DNA from: Pseudomonadota bacterium
GTDB taxonomy: Bacteria; Pseudomonadota; Alphaproteobacteria; UBA828
Direction: 5' to 3'
Length of the DNA stretch: 59,985 nt
Assembly: GCA_027624955.1 (NCBI GenBank)
Contig: JAQBTG010000022.1
Coordinates: 1 to 59,985, forward strand
Made by a program: the position numbers and the translations under genes. Positions 43,922 to 52,185 of this stretch are shown here, one piece after another (position 1 is the stretch's first letter; the number at the start of each line of letters is the position of its first letter). Under the pieces are notes generated by a model, which worked only from the letters and a program-made list of their open reading frames with translations, was not told the DNA's origin and did not search any database.

Positions 43922-44326
43922 ATGACAACTTCATCGGCCAAGGCGGTTATCGAAAAATGGGTGGGTTATCTGGCGACCGGCGATATTGAGGCGATTATAG
44001 CCACGTTTGCCGATGACGCCGTGATCGATATGCCGGGCTCGAGCGATTTACCGTGGGCCGGGCGCTGGCAGGGTGCGGCCAAGATCGACGAATATTTCAA
44101 AGTCATGCCGGCGGCACTCAGAATCATCTCTCATGAGCATAAGATATGGGTGGCCGAGGACGATATGGTGGCTGTCACCGGCCTCGAAGAAGCGGCCTCG
44201 CAAATCAGCGGAAAGGATTACCGCGCAAAATGGTGCTGGGTGTTCCAAGTGCGCGGCGACAAGATTGTCCTGTGGGATGCCTATGAAGATACCGAAGCTA
44301 TGGCCAGTTGCGGACCCTATCGCTAA
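43922..44326 (+). CDS. SnoaL/NTF2-like protein
   Basis: The 134-residue protein has the cone-shaped NTF2 fold: helix KAVIEKWVGYLATGDIEAIIATFADDAVIDMPG, then strands ending KWCWVFQVRGDKIVLWDAYED. Such folds serve as enzymes (cyclases, isomerases, dehydratases) or binding proteins. No catalytic pair can be assigned. The start follows GGGAG. It is divergent from iclR and before the BMP-type importer, so it probably takes part in the same pathway. Confidence 0.78.
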   Translation: MTTSSAKAVIEKWVGYLATGDIEAIIATFADDAVIDMPGSSDLPWAGRWQGAAKIDEYFKVMPAALRIISHEHKIWVAEDDMVAVTGLEEAASQISGKDYRAKWCWVFQVRGDKIVLWDAYEDTEAMASCGPYR

Positions 44327-44378
44327 TCCGCGGTCTTTGTCCTGACAACTTGACGAAAAGTTTCAGAAACGAATACAA

Positions 44379-44395
44379 TATCCACATAGCGGGCA
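44379..44395. promoter_or_regulatory. IclR-box candidate D (degenerate), in leader of importer operon
   Basis: TATCCA-CATAG-CGGGCA keeps five of six left and four of six right positions of TATCCG-N5-CGGATA. Its spacer begins CATA as in box A. It lies 52 bases after the SnoaL-like stop and 324 bases before the binding-protein gene. Weak on its own, stronger given the other copies. Confidence 0.4.
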
Positions 44396-44434
44396 AATAT
44401 ATTTTCCCGCTTCATGGGCGGCTGGTCAGGCTAA

Positions 44435-44448
44435 AATTGGCGCCAATT
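44435..44448. promoter_or_regulatory. 14-bp perfect palindrome in importer leader
   Basis: AATTGGCGCCAATT is its own reverse complement. A partial copy, CAATTGGCGCG, occurs at about 44679, 40 bases before the binding-protein start. It could be the site of a second regulator. Part of the same core (GCGCCAATT) also occurs in the palindrome at 7158, but the context differs. Confidence 0.4.
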
Positions 44449-44719
44449 GGGTGAGCCCGTGACCATGAGATCGGTGGAATTCAGGAAGCAAATCCAAAAG
44501 CAGGTGCTGCCGTGAAATCCACTTCTAGCGGTATTGGTGCCGCGACGCGACGAAGGACGAATTACCGCTATTGGCCTTGCCGACAAGAAGACTTCTGTCC
44601 TACGCTTCGCCGTGAAAAGGGTCGGGGGTTAAGCGCCGGCAAGTAATAAGACGAAAAAGCGCCCCACGCGAAGGGGCCGCAATTGGCGCGAGAGAAGAAA
44701 CATGAGAGGGAGACGATCT

Positions 44720-45826
44720 ATGAAAGTTATTAGGCTCGCACTGGCGGGTATTATGATTTCGATGGTGGCTTTGACCTTTGGGCAAGCTGCGACGGCGGAA
44801 CCGTTTAAATTGAAAGGCGACCCGAAGCCGGCTTGGCTCTATTTTGACGTCAAGAGCGACGGCGGTTGGACCCAGGCAATTCACGAATCCAAACTGCGCA
44901 TCGATGCGCATTTTGGCTGGGACATTCCGTTTGTAGAGAAAATTCCCGAAGTTGTGTCGGAGATCAAGCCAGCGGCCGAAAGATATATCAGACGCGGCTA
45001 CAACATCATTCTTGGCAGCGCCTATGGCCATAGCGACGGCTTCCTCGAGCTCGCCGAGAAATATCCGGACGTGGCGTTCATCAATCCGGGCGGCAACACC
45101 AATGCTGGCAATTTGCAGGCCATTTACGGCCGCTCCTATGAGCCGCATTATCTCTGTGGCATCGCTGCCGGCGCGTTGACCAAATCCAACAAGATTGGCT
45201 TCGTCGCCGCTAATCCCTTCGGCGTCGTCAATTGGACGGTCAACGCCTATCTGATTGGTGCGCGTCTGGTGAATCCGGACGTGACCTTGCATGTCGTCTA
45301 CACCGGCGCTTGGAACGACCCGGTCAAGGAGCGAGCTGCGGCGCAGGCGCTTGTCGAACAGGGCGTCGATGTCATCGGCCAGCATGTCGATACGCCCACC
45401 CCGCAGATCGTTGCCCAGGAAAACGGCATTTACGGCACCGGGCATCACCGCGATATGAGAGAATTCGCGCCCGAGGCCACCCAATGCTCGCAAATTTGGG
45501 TGTGGGACCGCTATCTGATCCCCAAGATTCAGGAGATGGTCGACGGTGTATGGGATCCGGCCGCTCAGCCCTATGGTGATTTCATCCATATCCAAGACGG
45601 CGGCAACGATATCGCCTGCTGCGGCGATGCCGTGCCGGCCGATATCGTCGCCAAGATTGATGCTGAAAAGGCCGCGATCGCTGGCGGCAAGCATGTCTTC
45701 GAGGGTCCGCTGTACGACCAGGATGGAACCTTGCGCGTCAAGGAAGGCGAAGTACCTTCAGACGGAGATCTTTGGGGGATGGATTGGTTGCTCCAAGGAG
45801 TCGTTGGCTCGACCAAAACACTGTAA
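44720..45826 (+). CDS. BMP-family ABC transporter substrate-binding protein
   Basis: The 368-residue periplasmic protein starts with a signal peptide (residues about 1-26, ending ATA). It matches the Bmp/PnrA family that binds nucleosides or purines: EKYPDVAFINPGGNT near residue 115, then YGRSYEPHYLCGIAAGALTKSNKIGFVAANPF, GVDVIGQHVDTPTPQIVAQENG near 215 and a helical C-terminus. The ATG at 44720 follows AGGGAG. It is followed by the ATPase and two permeases of the same importer. Confidence 0.92.
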   Translation: MKVIRLALAGIMISMVALTFGQAATAEPFKLKGDPKPAWLYFDVKSDGGWTQAIHESKLRIDAHFGWDIPFVEKIPEVVSEIKPAAERYIRRGYNIILGSAYGHSDGFLELAEKYPDVAFINPGGNTNAGNLQAIYGRSYEPHYLCGIAAGALTKSNKIGFVAANPFGVVNWTVNAYLIGARLVNPDVTLHVVYTGAWNDPVKERAAAQALVEQGVDVIGQHVDTPTPQIVAQENGIYGTGHHRDMREFAPEATQCSQIWVWDRYLIPKIQEMVDGVWDPAAQPYGDFIHIQDGGNDIACCGDAVPADIVAKIDAEKAAIAGGKHVFEGPLYDQDGTLRVKEGEVPSDGDLWGMDWLLQGVVGSTKTL

Positions 45827-45884
45827 AGCCGAGAACGGCACGCAGTTTGGCCCGATATAGTTTGACCATGCACGGGCTGAACTG

Positions 45885-47384
45885 ATGAGCGCCGCTCTCG
45901 AATTCCAAGGCGTCCACAAGAGCTTTGACGGTAATCCGGCTCTTGTGGACGCCTTTTTTCTTGCCGAGCGCGGTGAGGTCCACGCGCTCCTGGGTGAAAA
46001 CGGCGCCGGCAAGTCGACGCTCATGAATATCGCCTGCGGCCTCTATTCTCCTGACCATGGCGTGGTCAGGGTGAATGGAAAATCGGTCGCCATAGACGGG
46101 CCGTTGACTGCGAATTCTCTTGGGATCGGCATGGTTCATCAGCATTTCAAGCTGGTCGAGAACATGACCGTGGCGGAGAACATCGCCTTTTGCCACATGT
46201 CCGCGAGCCGGCGCGAAAGCCTCAATGCGGTGCGCAAGAGAATTGGCGAGGCCAGCCGCGATATCGGTTTTGAAATCGATCCGGATCGCCGGATCGATAC
46301 CTTGTCGGTGTCCGAACAACAGCGCACCGAAATCATCAAAGTGATGATGGGCGGCGCCGACATTCTGATTCTCGACGAGCCAACCGCGGTGCTGACGGAC
46401 GAGGAATCGACGCGTCTGCTGGATCAGCTAAAATCCTTCGCCCAGCAGGGCAAGAGCGTCATTCTCATCACCCACAAATTGCGCGAGGTGTTCAGCCACG
46501 CCGACAAAGTCACGGTCATGCGCGCCGGCGCGACGGTCGAGGCCGGCCGTGACCCGGGCGAGCTGACGCCGGCGGAATTATCGCGGCTGATGGTCGGCGA
46601 GGCCGCCTCCTCCGAGAGCCTGCGGTTGCGCGCCGGCGGCGATATCGTGCTGGAACTGAAGAACATCAGCGCCAAGCGTGCCAATGGCACAACCGCGCTG
46701 GACGATCTCTCGATCACGCTCCGTGCCGGGCAGGTTTACGGCCTGGCCGGCGTTGGCGGCAACGGTCAAACCGAGTTGGCGGAAACCCTGATGGGCATAC
46801 GCCATATGGAATCCGGCGAATTCACACTCGGCGGGCAGGTGCTGAAACGGCCGACGCCCGGGGAGCTGCGCCGTAAAGGCGTCAAAACCATTCCGGCGGA
46901 ACGCTATATCTATGGTCTCGCCGGCGATCTTTCGGTGATGGATAATTATGTCGTCTCGCATCTGTCGAGTGGCAGGTTTGGGCCGGCCGGTTGGATAAAT
47001 CGGCGTGCCATCCTGCGCGGCACCTTGGAAGCGATTAAAGATTATGAAATTCTCGGCGCCGGGCCGGCGACACGCGCCCGCCTGCTGTCCGGCGGCAACG
47101 CGCAAAAGCTCGTCCTGGCGCGCGAGATGTCGGGCGACTCAACTGTCCTTCTAGCTCATTCGCCGACCCGTGGCCTGGACGTGCGGGCTTGCGCTGCCGT
47201 GCATGAATATTTGCGCGAAGCCTGCAAACGCGACGTCGCTATTCTTTTGATCAGCGAAGATCTTGATGAAGTGCTTGCCGTCTCCGATCGCGTCGGGGTG
47301 ATCAACCGCGGCCGTCTGGTCGGTGAGTTCGACGCGCCGGTGGCGCGCGAAGCGGTCGGCCAATTGATGGTCGGGCACGCGTAG
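45885..47384 (+). CDS. ABC transporter ATPase, tandem domains (NupB/YufO-like nucleoside/sugar type)
   Basis: The 499-residue protein has two fused ATP-binding domains. The first is complete: Walker A GENGAGKST (about 38-46), signature VSEQQRTEIIKVM and Walker B ILILDEPTAVLTD. The second is degenerate at its Walker A (GVGGNGQTE) and Walker B (VLLAHSPTRGLD) while keeping LLSGGNAQKLVLAREM, a normal situation in this family. It energises the BMP-type importer. It starts 58 bases after the binding-protein gene and the next gene begins 19 bases later. Confidence 0.93.
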   Translation: MSAALEFQGVHKSFDGNPALVDAFFLAERGEVHALLGENGAGKSTLMNIACGLYSPDHGVVRVNGKSVAIDGPLTANSLGIGMVHQHFKLVENMTVAENIAFCHMSASRRESLNAVRKRIGEASRDIGFEIDPDRRIDTLSVSEQQRTEIIKVMMGGADILILDEPTAVLTDEESTRLLDQLKSFAQQGKSVILITHKLREVFSHADKVTVMRAGATVEAGRDPGELTPAELSRLMVGEAASSESLRLRAGGDIVLELKNISAKRANGTTALDDLSITLRAGQVYGLAGVGGNGQTELAETLMGIRHMESGEFTLGGQVLKRPTPGELRRKGVKTIPAERYIYGLAGDLSVMDNYVVSHLSSGRFGPAGWINRRAILRGTLEAIKDYEILGAGPATRARLLSGGNAQKLVLAREMSGDSTVLLAHSPTRGLDVRACAAVHEYLREACKRDVAILLISEDLDEVLAVSDRVGVINRGRLVGEFDAPVAREAVGQLMVGHA

Positions 47385-47403
47385 GAATGGCGCAGGTCGA
47401 ACT

Positions 47404-48498
47404 ATGACAGCCCTTTCGCTCTCCTTCCTCCGCGGCCGCCGCCTGACAATCGAAGTTCGTCAGAAAATGGGCTTCTTCACGCGCGTCGCCATTGCTCTCG
47501 GTGCCGTTCTCTTCGGCCTTGGCATCTGCGTCGCCATTCTGGTGAGCCGCGGTGTTGATGTGTCGTCGATCTATGATGAATTCATCGTCTTCACCTTTCT
47601 CAACTCGTCGGGCATGAGTACTGTTGTCGTGCAAAGCACGCCGTTGGTGCTGGTCGGCCTCGCCGCCGCCATGGCGTTTAGAGTGAACTACTGGAATATC
47701 GGCATTGAGGGCCAGCTCTTCATGGGCGTGGTCGGCTGCACCGTCATCGCCTATTTCGATATCGGGCCGGAGAGCCTCCGCCTGCCGTTGATGTTCGTCT
47801 TCAGCATTCTGTTCGGCGCGATGTGGGCATTGCCGGCGGCGCTGTTGAAATTGCGCCTGAACATCAGCGAGGTCATTTCGACCCTGCTCCTGAATTACAT
47901 CGCCTTTTACTTCGTCCTCAATCAGGTGTTCGGCCCGTGGCGCGACCCCAAGGATAATTTCCCGCACAGTCCGCGCTATGACGATTTTGAACGCCTGCCC
48001 AAGGTCGGTTGGGAAGACGTGCATTACGGCCTCGTCGTTGTTGGCTTGGCGCTGTTCTTTGTATGGTGGCTGATTGAACGCAGTCGGTTTGGCATTCAAT
48101 CGCGTTTCGTCGGCGTCAACCCGCGCATGGTGCTGGCGATTGGCCTGCCGCTCTCGGCCATCACCTTGATATCGGCTTTGACGTCCGGTGCTCTCGCCGG
48201 CGTGGCCGGTTTTACCATTGCGTCGGCGACAGAAGGCCGCCTCACCTTTACCTTGGCAGCAGGCTACGGCTTTTCCGGCATTGTGATCGCCTTTCTTGCC
48301 GCGAATCGCCCGCTGATGGTCCTGGTCGTCGCCTTTCTCATGGGGGGCCTTTATGTCGCCGGCGACAGCATGAAAGTTTTCTATAGCCTGCCCGATGCCT
48401 TGGTCGGCTTGTTCCAGGCGGCGATTGTGCTTTCAGTAACGGCATCAGAATTTTTTGTCCGCTATCGCCTCCGCATGGCGCATTACGAGCGGGCGTAG
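47404..48498 (+). CDS. ABC transporter permease (NupP/YufP-like)
   Basis: The 364-residue inner-membrane protein has about nine helices and matches BMP/ribose-type permeases: YWNIGIEGQLFMGVVGCTVIA near residue 97, LRLNISEVISTLLLNYIAFY near 155 and a C-terminal LVGLFQAAIVLSVTASEFF. It pairs with the next permease. The stop is three bases before the second permease ATG, so they are co-translated. Confidence 0.92.
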   Translation: MTALSLSFLRGRRLTIEVRQKMGFFTRVAIALGAVLFGLGICVAILVSRGVDVSSIYDEFIVFTFLNSSGMSTVVVQSTPLVLVGLAAAMAFRVNYWNIGIEGQLFMGVVGCTVIAYFDIGPESLRLPLMFVFSILFGAMWALPAALLKLRLNISEVISTLLLNYIAFYFVLNQVFGPWRDPKDNFPHSPRYDDFERLPKVGWEDVHYGLVVVGLALFFVWWLIERSRFGIQSRFVGVNPRMVLAIGLPLSAITLISALTSGALAGVAGFTIASATEGRLTFTLAAGYGFSGIVIAFLAANRPLMVLVVAFLMGGLYVAGDSMKVFYSLPDALVGLFQAAIVLSVTASEFFVRYRLRMAHYERA

Positions 48499-48501
48499 GT
48501 A

Positions 48502-49428
48502 ATGGATTTCCTCACCCATTGGCTGGCCTTCACGCCCGTTTTCGCGCTGCCCCTGATCGCCGCGGCGCTCGGCCTCATCATCAACGAGCGCGCCGGTCTG
48601 TTAAATCTCGGTGCCGAAGGCATCATGCTGTGCGGCGCCTTGGTCGGCGTTATCGCCTTTCTTGAGTTCGACAACAGCCCGGCTCTCGGATTTATCTTCG
48701 CCATCCTCGCCGGCGCGTTTTTAGGTTTCTGTTTCGGCTTCTTTGTCGTCGTGCTGCGCACCAATCAGGTCTTGACCGGCATTACCTTCGTCTTCCTCGG
48801 TATCGGCCTGACCGGGTTGATCGGCGTGCCCTGGGTTAACAAGGCGTTCTCCGCCCTTAACCCGATCCACATTCCCGTGCTCACCGATATTCCGGTTATC
48901 GGCAGGTTCCTGTTCGGCCAGGACATCGTGGTCTATGTCACCTTAATTCTCGCCATTCTTGTATGGCGGTTTCTCTATCACACGCGGATCGGTCTGCGTC
49001 TCCGCGCGGTTGGCGAGAATCCGCAAGCCGCCGACGCCGGCGGCATAAATGTAGAAGGTTACCGTCTGCTGGCGGCGACACTCGGCGGCGCCTTTATCGG
49101 ATTGGCCGGCGGTTATCTGTCGCTGGTAATTGCCAAGATTTTTGTTGAAGAGATGACCCAGGGGCGCGGCTGGATCGCCGTGGCGCTGGTCATTTTCTCG
49201 CGCTGGCGGCCGTGGCGCGCAGTCCTCGGCGGCCTGTTGTTCGGCGGTATCGAGGCGCTCATTCCGCGCCTCAAGGCAACCGGATACAACATCCCGCAAT
49301 ATTTCCTCGAAATGGCGCCTTACGCCGTGACGCTAGCGGTATTGATTTACGCCGCCGTCCAAATGCGCGCCGGCCAAGACGCGCCGCGCGCCCTCGGCAC
49401 ACCCTATGTGCGCGAGGACCGCAAGTAG
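48502..49428 (+). CDS. ABC transporter permease (NupQ/YufQ-like)
   Basis: The 308-residue protein has about eight membrane helices: INERAGLLNLGAEGIMLCGALVGVIAF near the start, TNQVLTGITFVFLGIGLTGLIGVPW near 90, and RAVGENPQAADAGGINVEGYRLLAATLGGAFIGLAGGYLSL near 168. It completes the importer that starts at 44720. The last gene of this plus-strand operon; a minus-strand flavoprotein gene converges on it 73 bases later. Confidence 0.92.
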   Translation: MDFLTHWLAFTPVFALPLIAAALGLIINERAGLLNLGAEGIMLCGALVGVIAFLEFDNSPALGFIFAILAGAFLGFCFGFFVVVLRTNQVLTGITFVFLGIGLTGLIGVPWVNKAFSALNPIHIPVLTDIPVIGRFLFGQDIVVYVTLILAILVWRFLYHTRIGLRLRAVGENPQAADAGGINVEGYRLLAATLGGAFIGLAGGYLSLVIAKIFVEEMTQGRGWIAVALVIFSRWRPWRAVLGGLLFGGIEALIPRLKATGYNIPQYFLEMAPYAVTLAVLIYAAVQMRAGQDAPRALGTPYVREDRK

Positions 49429-49501
49429 AGCACGCCGTCCGGTCTCATTTTAATTCAAGCAAATGCGTCGTCGCAGATGATTTCACCTGCTCGGGATTTG
49501 C

Positions 49502-50494
49502 TTAGATATTCGGCAGCACCGATTCACTGAAGCGCTTGATCTGCACATCGATATCGCTTGTCGGCATCGGGCATAGCACGATTGAGGTTGTCCCAGCGTC
49601 GAACAAATTGTGGATCGATTTGATGCAATCCTCTGGCGTGCCGCAGACCGCGAGCCAATCCATCCAATCGTCCGGCATGTTCTTGGCGATGGCATCGGCA
49701 CCGCCCTGATTGATCATCTGCTGCAACTGTTCGTTGGCGCCGTAGACGCCGGTCATCAGCGTCGCCCCCATGGCGTCGAGATAAAACGCTGCGACGTCCT
49801 TCAGCCCATTGCGGATTTGTTCGCGGTCCTCGCCGACCGAAGCCAGCACATAGGTGACGATATCAAATTTCCCCGGTAGGCCCTTGGCGCTGCGAATCGT
49901 TTTAATATTCTGCTTCACCGTCTCGACATATTTCGGGCCGGACAGTACCGACAGCACGATACCGTCTGAAATCTCGGCGCACAGATCGGTCGATTTCGGT
50001 CCCACCACCGCGCCCAAAACGTCGAGCTCAGGCGCTGGATGGGTGAGCGACACCGCGTCATAGGAATAATACTCGCCGTCCTCGGTCAGGCTTTCACCTT
50101 TCAACAGCCGCTTCACGCCGGAGGTGGCCTCCTGGAAAGATTTGAGAAAGGATTTGGGCTTCAGCTTCATCTGGCTGGTCCAGGCCGGAACGCCGTGGCC
50201 GATGGCGAGCTTGAGCCGGCCGGGATGGACGCCGGCCAGGGTCGCGGCCTCCATCGCCGTGACTGCGGGGTGGCGCACCCGCCCTGATATCGCGCCGATG
50301 CCGACGGTGATTTGTTTTGTCGCCGCCAGCGCCGTGGCGGCAGTGGCAAAACCGGACAGCATGAAATAATCCTCAGCGACCCATATTTCGGAGAACCCGC
50401 TGTTTTCCAAATTCTGGCAGATTTCGACGATTTTGCCCGGCGGCGTATCGCCAAATATAAGTGCGCCGATCGGTCGGGTGCTATTTGCGGTCAT
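49502..50494 (-). CDS. LLM-class (luciferase-like) flavin/F420-dependent oxidoreductase
   Basis: The 330-residue protein has the bacterial luciferase-like TIM barrel: IGALIFGDTPPGKIVEICQNLENSGFSEIWVAEDYFML, TVGIGAISGRVRHPAVTAMEAATLAGVHPGRLKLAIGHG and a C-terminal VCGTPEDCIKSIHNLFDAG. These residues fit mer/F420 or FMNH2-dependent enzymes. The sequence differs from RutA (pyrimidine ring oxygenase). The start follows CGAGGA. In this cluster it may oxidise a ring or a side chain. Its cofactor, FMN or F420, cannot be told apart by eye. Confidence 0.86.
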   Translation of the reverse strand: MTANSTRPIGALIFGDTPPGKIVEICQNLENSGFSEIWVAEDYFMLSGFATAATALAATKQITVGIGAISGRVRHPAVTAMEAATLAGVHPGRLKLAIGHGVPAWTSQMKLKPKSFLKSFQEATSGVKRLLKGESLTEDGEYYSYDAVSLTHPAPELDVLGAVVGPKSTDLCAEISDGIVLSVLSGPKYVETVKQNIKTIRSAKGLPGKFDIVTYVLASVGEDREQIRNGLKDVAAFYLDAMGATLMTGVYGANEQLQQMINQGGADAIAKNMPDDWMDWLAVCGTPEDCIKSIHNLFDAGTTSIVLCPMPTSDIDVQIKRFSESVLPNI

Positions 50495-50539
50495 GTGATG
50501 TTCCTCGGTGTGATTTCGGTTATTTGTCGCTGCATGCGT

Positions 50540-50801
50540 TTATTCTTCCCTGGCCCGTGCTTCGAGCAGGTGTTCCGGGGCGATGGGGATTTTGCGGTTT
50601 GGTTTGCCGATAGCATCGGCGACGGCGCAGGAAATCACCGCCGGTGGCCACAGTTTGGCTTTGCCCGCCGCCGCATTTTCCCGCCGTCATGGCGCTGCCG
50701 CCGGCGACAAATGCCGCGTCGGCACCAAAGAATTCAAGCTTTTCCAAAGCTTCATCGAACGAAGTGAGAGAGAGAGAAATTCCATCAAATTCTGCTGCCA
50801 A
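50540..50801 (-). pseudogene. Fused remnants of a second molybdenum hydroxylase (FAD-subunit start + large-subunit end)
   Basis: On the minus strand, 50801 down to about 50690 reads EFDGISLSLTSFDEALEKL and then EFFGADAAFVAGGSAM, which matches the N-terminus of FAD-binding subunits (typically SLDEALxLL..LAGG). From about 50686 to 50540, in another frame, it reads AKLWPPAVISCAVADAIGKP and then RKIPIAPEHLLEA and a stop, which is the C-terminus of large subunits. A large internal deletion joined the two ends of an operon in the order FAD subunit to large subunit. There is no full gene left. A stop codon separates the frames. Confidence 0.75.
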
Positions 50802-50942
50802 ATGCCGCCGCTATTTCTGTATGTGCGTCGATTGTAAATAGGATTTTTGAGGAACGCTAACGCACAGTTCGCTCAGGCCTGGACTTGCGCCGCGGTGAAC
50901 GCCAAACTGGCTTCAACAAAAGCTTGGCAAGGGGGGAGCCGC

Positions 50943-51653
50943 ATGAGCGACATATTTGTGTATGGCCAGCGTCGGCCTCTGCCCGCGGACGCGGCTTTCG
51001 AATCCTTCCTCGATCCGGCGCGGACTGCCGTGGTTTCCATCGACATGCATGAAGGGCATTTGAGCGAGGATGCGGATTGTCCCTGTCCGGCGCCGCGCGC
51101 CCGTGAAATCGTCGCCCCGATCGACAGCTTCCATGATGCTTGCCGCGCTAGGGGGCTGCCTATAATCCATGTGCGCACGGTGCTGCGCGCCTCGGGGCGT
51201 GATGACGTCAAAGGCGGTGTGAGCGCCTGGCGCCTGGTGTTCCCGCTTTATGTCGGTGAAATTCCGGGCGCCGATCAGCACGCTCTCCAGGGCAGCAAAT
51301 GGACCGACCTCCGTACTCGTATCGAGCCCGAAGACGAGATTGTCGAGACAAAAAAACGGCTGTCGATTTTCAATCCCACCGATCTAGATTTCCTGCTGCG
51401 CAACATGGGGGTGCGCGCCGTGGTGTTCAACGGCGGCTTCACCGATTGCTGTGTCCTGAATGCTGCGTTCGATGCCTCCAACCTCGATTACCGCGTCGTC
51501 GTCGCGCAAGATCTGGTGCGCGGCACCAATGCGGAAATGGAGGATGCGGCGCTCAAGATGATGTCGCTCCACATGGCGCTGGTTATGGAATCGGCTGATA
51601 TTCTCGATGCGTGGGACGCGCGCGGCGCAAAAGCGTCGCAAGCCGCAGAGTAG
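50943..51653 (+). CDS. Isochorismatase-fold cysteine hydrolase (amidase type)
   Basis: The 236-residue protein has the Cys-hydrolase fold with the Asp-Lys-Cys triad: Asp34 in VVSIDMHEGH, Lys137 or 138 in VETKKRLSIF and Cys170 in GGFTDCCVLNAAFD. The conserved cis-peptide region is in VVFNGGFTD. Members include N-carbamoylsarcosine amidase, ureidoacrylate hydrolase and nicotinamidase. Next to a hydantoinase pair, an N-carbamoyl amino acid amidase is an attractive idea, but unproven. The start at 50943 follows GGGGGGAG; upstream in-frame codons lack a site. Confidence 0.88.
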   Translation: MSDIFVYGQRRPLPADAAFESFLDPARTAVVSIDMHEGHLSEDADCPCPAPRAREIVAPIDSFHDACRARGLPIIHVRTVLRASGRDDVKGGVSAWRLVFPLYVGEIPGADQHALQGSKWTDLRTRIEPEDEIVETKKRLSIFNPTDLDFLLRNMGVRAVVFNGGFTDCCVLNAAFDASNLDYRVVVAQDLVRGTNAEMEDAALKMMSLHMALVMESADILDAWDARGAKASQAAE

Positions 51654-51711
51654 AGCAAGCCCCGAGCCGGCGGGAACACCGGCGACGGTGCAATTGCGGC
51701 AATTCAAAAAC

Positions 51712-52185
51712 TCAGATCGGCGTCGACAGCAGGCGCGGAATGCCGAAGGTATCCGCCACGGCGATCTTTTCTTTGAACAGCGGTTTGCCGTCGGCGAAGG
51801 TGATTAAATCGCGATAGGTGCCGACGCTGAACAATTCGCTGACGCCGTCCTGATTGCTTTGATAGAGGCTGTAATTCGCCTGCACCCGGTAGCCACCGTT
51901 TTCGGCTCCCAGAATCCGCACTGCGCCCAACAGATGCTTGTCGAAATGGATGTTGTAGATATTGGCTTCGCGCAGCGACAGGATGCGGTCGCGTAGCATG
52001 TTCTTGTTGCGGCACGACAGCAGTTCGAGCGGCAGACTGTCCTCGACGTTTTCGCGCGACAGGATCTTGTATTGGCAATCTTCGGTAAAGAAATCTAGCC
52101 ATTCCTCGAGACGGTCGTCGTCGAGATAGTGGCAGTAATCGGCCATCAGGTCGTTGATGGCGTCGCGCACGCTCGTCTCCGTCAT
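51712..52185 (-). CDS. Aromatic ring-hydroxylating dioxygenase small (beta) subunit
   Basis: The 157-residue protein has the cystatin-like fold of ring-dioxygenase beta subunits: MTETSVRDAINDLMADYCHYLDD, LEEWLDFFTEDCQYKI near residue 30, and a C-terminal FKEKIAVADTFGIPRLLSTPI. Beta subunits are structural. Its ATG overlaps the alpha-subunit stop as ATGA at 52182-52185. The start at 52185 is chosen for that overlap; the frame extends upstream inside the alpha gene. Confidence 0.9.
   Translation of the reverse strand: MTETSVRDAINDLMADYCHYLDDDRLEEWLDFFTEDCQYKILSRENVEDSLPLELLSCRNKNMLRDRILSLREANIYNIHFDKHLLGAVRILGAENGGYRVQANYSLYQSNQDGVSELFSVGTYRDLITFADGKPLFKEKIAVADTFGIPRLLSTPI

Larger units (their letters stand above)
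44327..44719. other. 393-bp leader of the BMP importer operon
   Basis: This spacer holds a degenerate IclR box at 44379-44395 and a perfect 14-base palindrome AATTGGCGCCAATT at 44435-44448, and near its end a GCCCC/GGGGC hairpin. No protein gene is supported. The length suggests an unusual regulatory leader; I could not match it to a known purine riboswitch. Confidence 0.5.

Noticed and set aside
32765-44326. CO dehydrogenase operon
   Set aside because: coxMSL-like genes and CoxG are present, but the large subunit lacks the AYRCSFR active-site loop. HyuAB and the ribokinase also do not fit CO oxidation.
44327-44719. Possible purine riboswitch in the importer leader
   Set aside because: I could not build the three-way junction with the conserved purine-box loops. 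Only palindromes and short hairpins are seen.
50943-51653. Assignment as N-carbamoylsarcosine amidase
   Set aside because: The triad only shows the isochorismatase family. Context is suggestive but the substrate cannot be decided from sequence.
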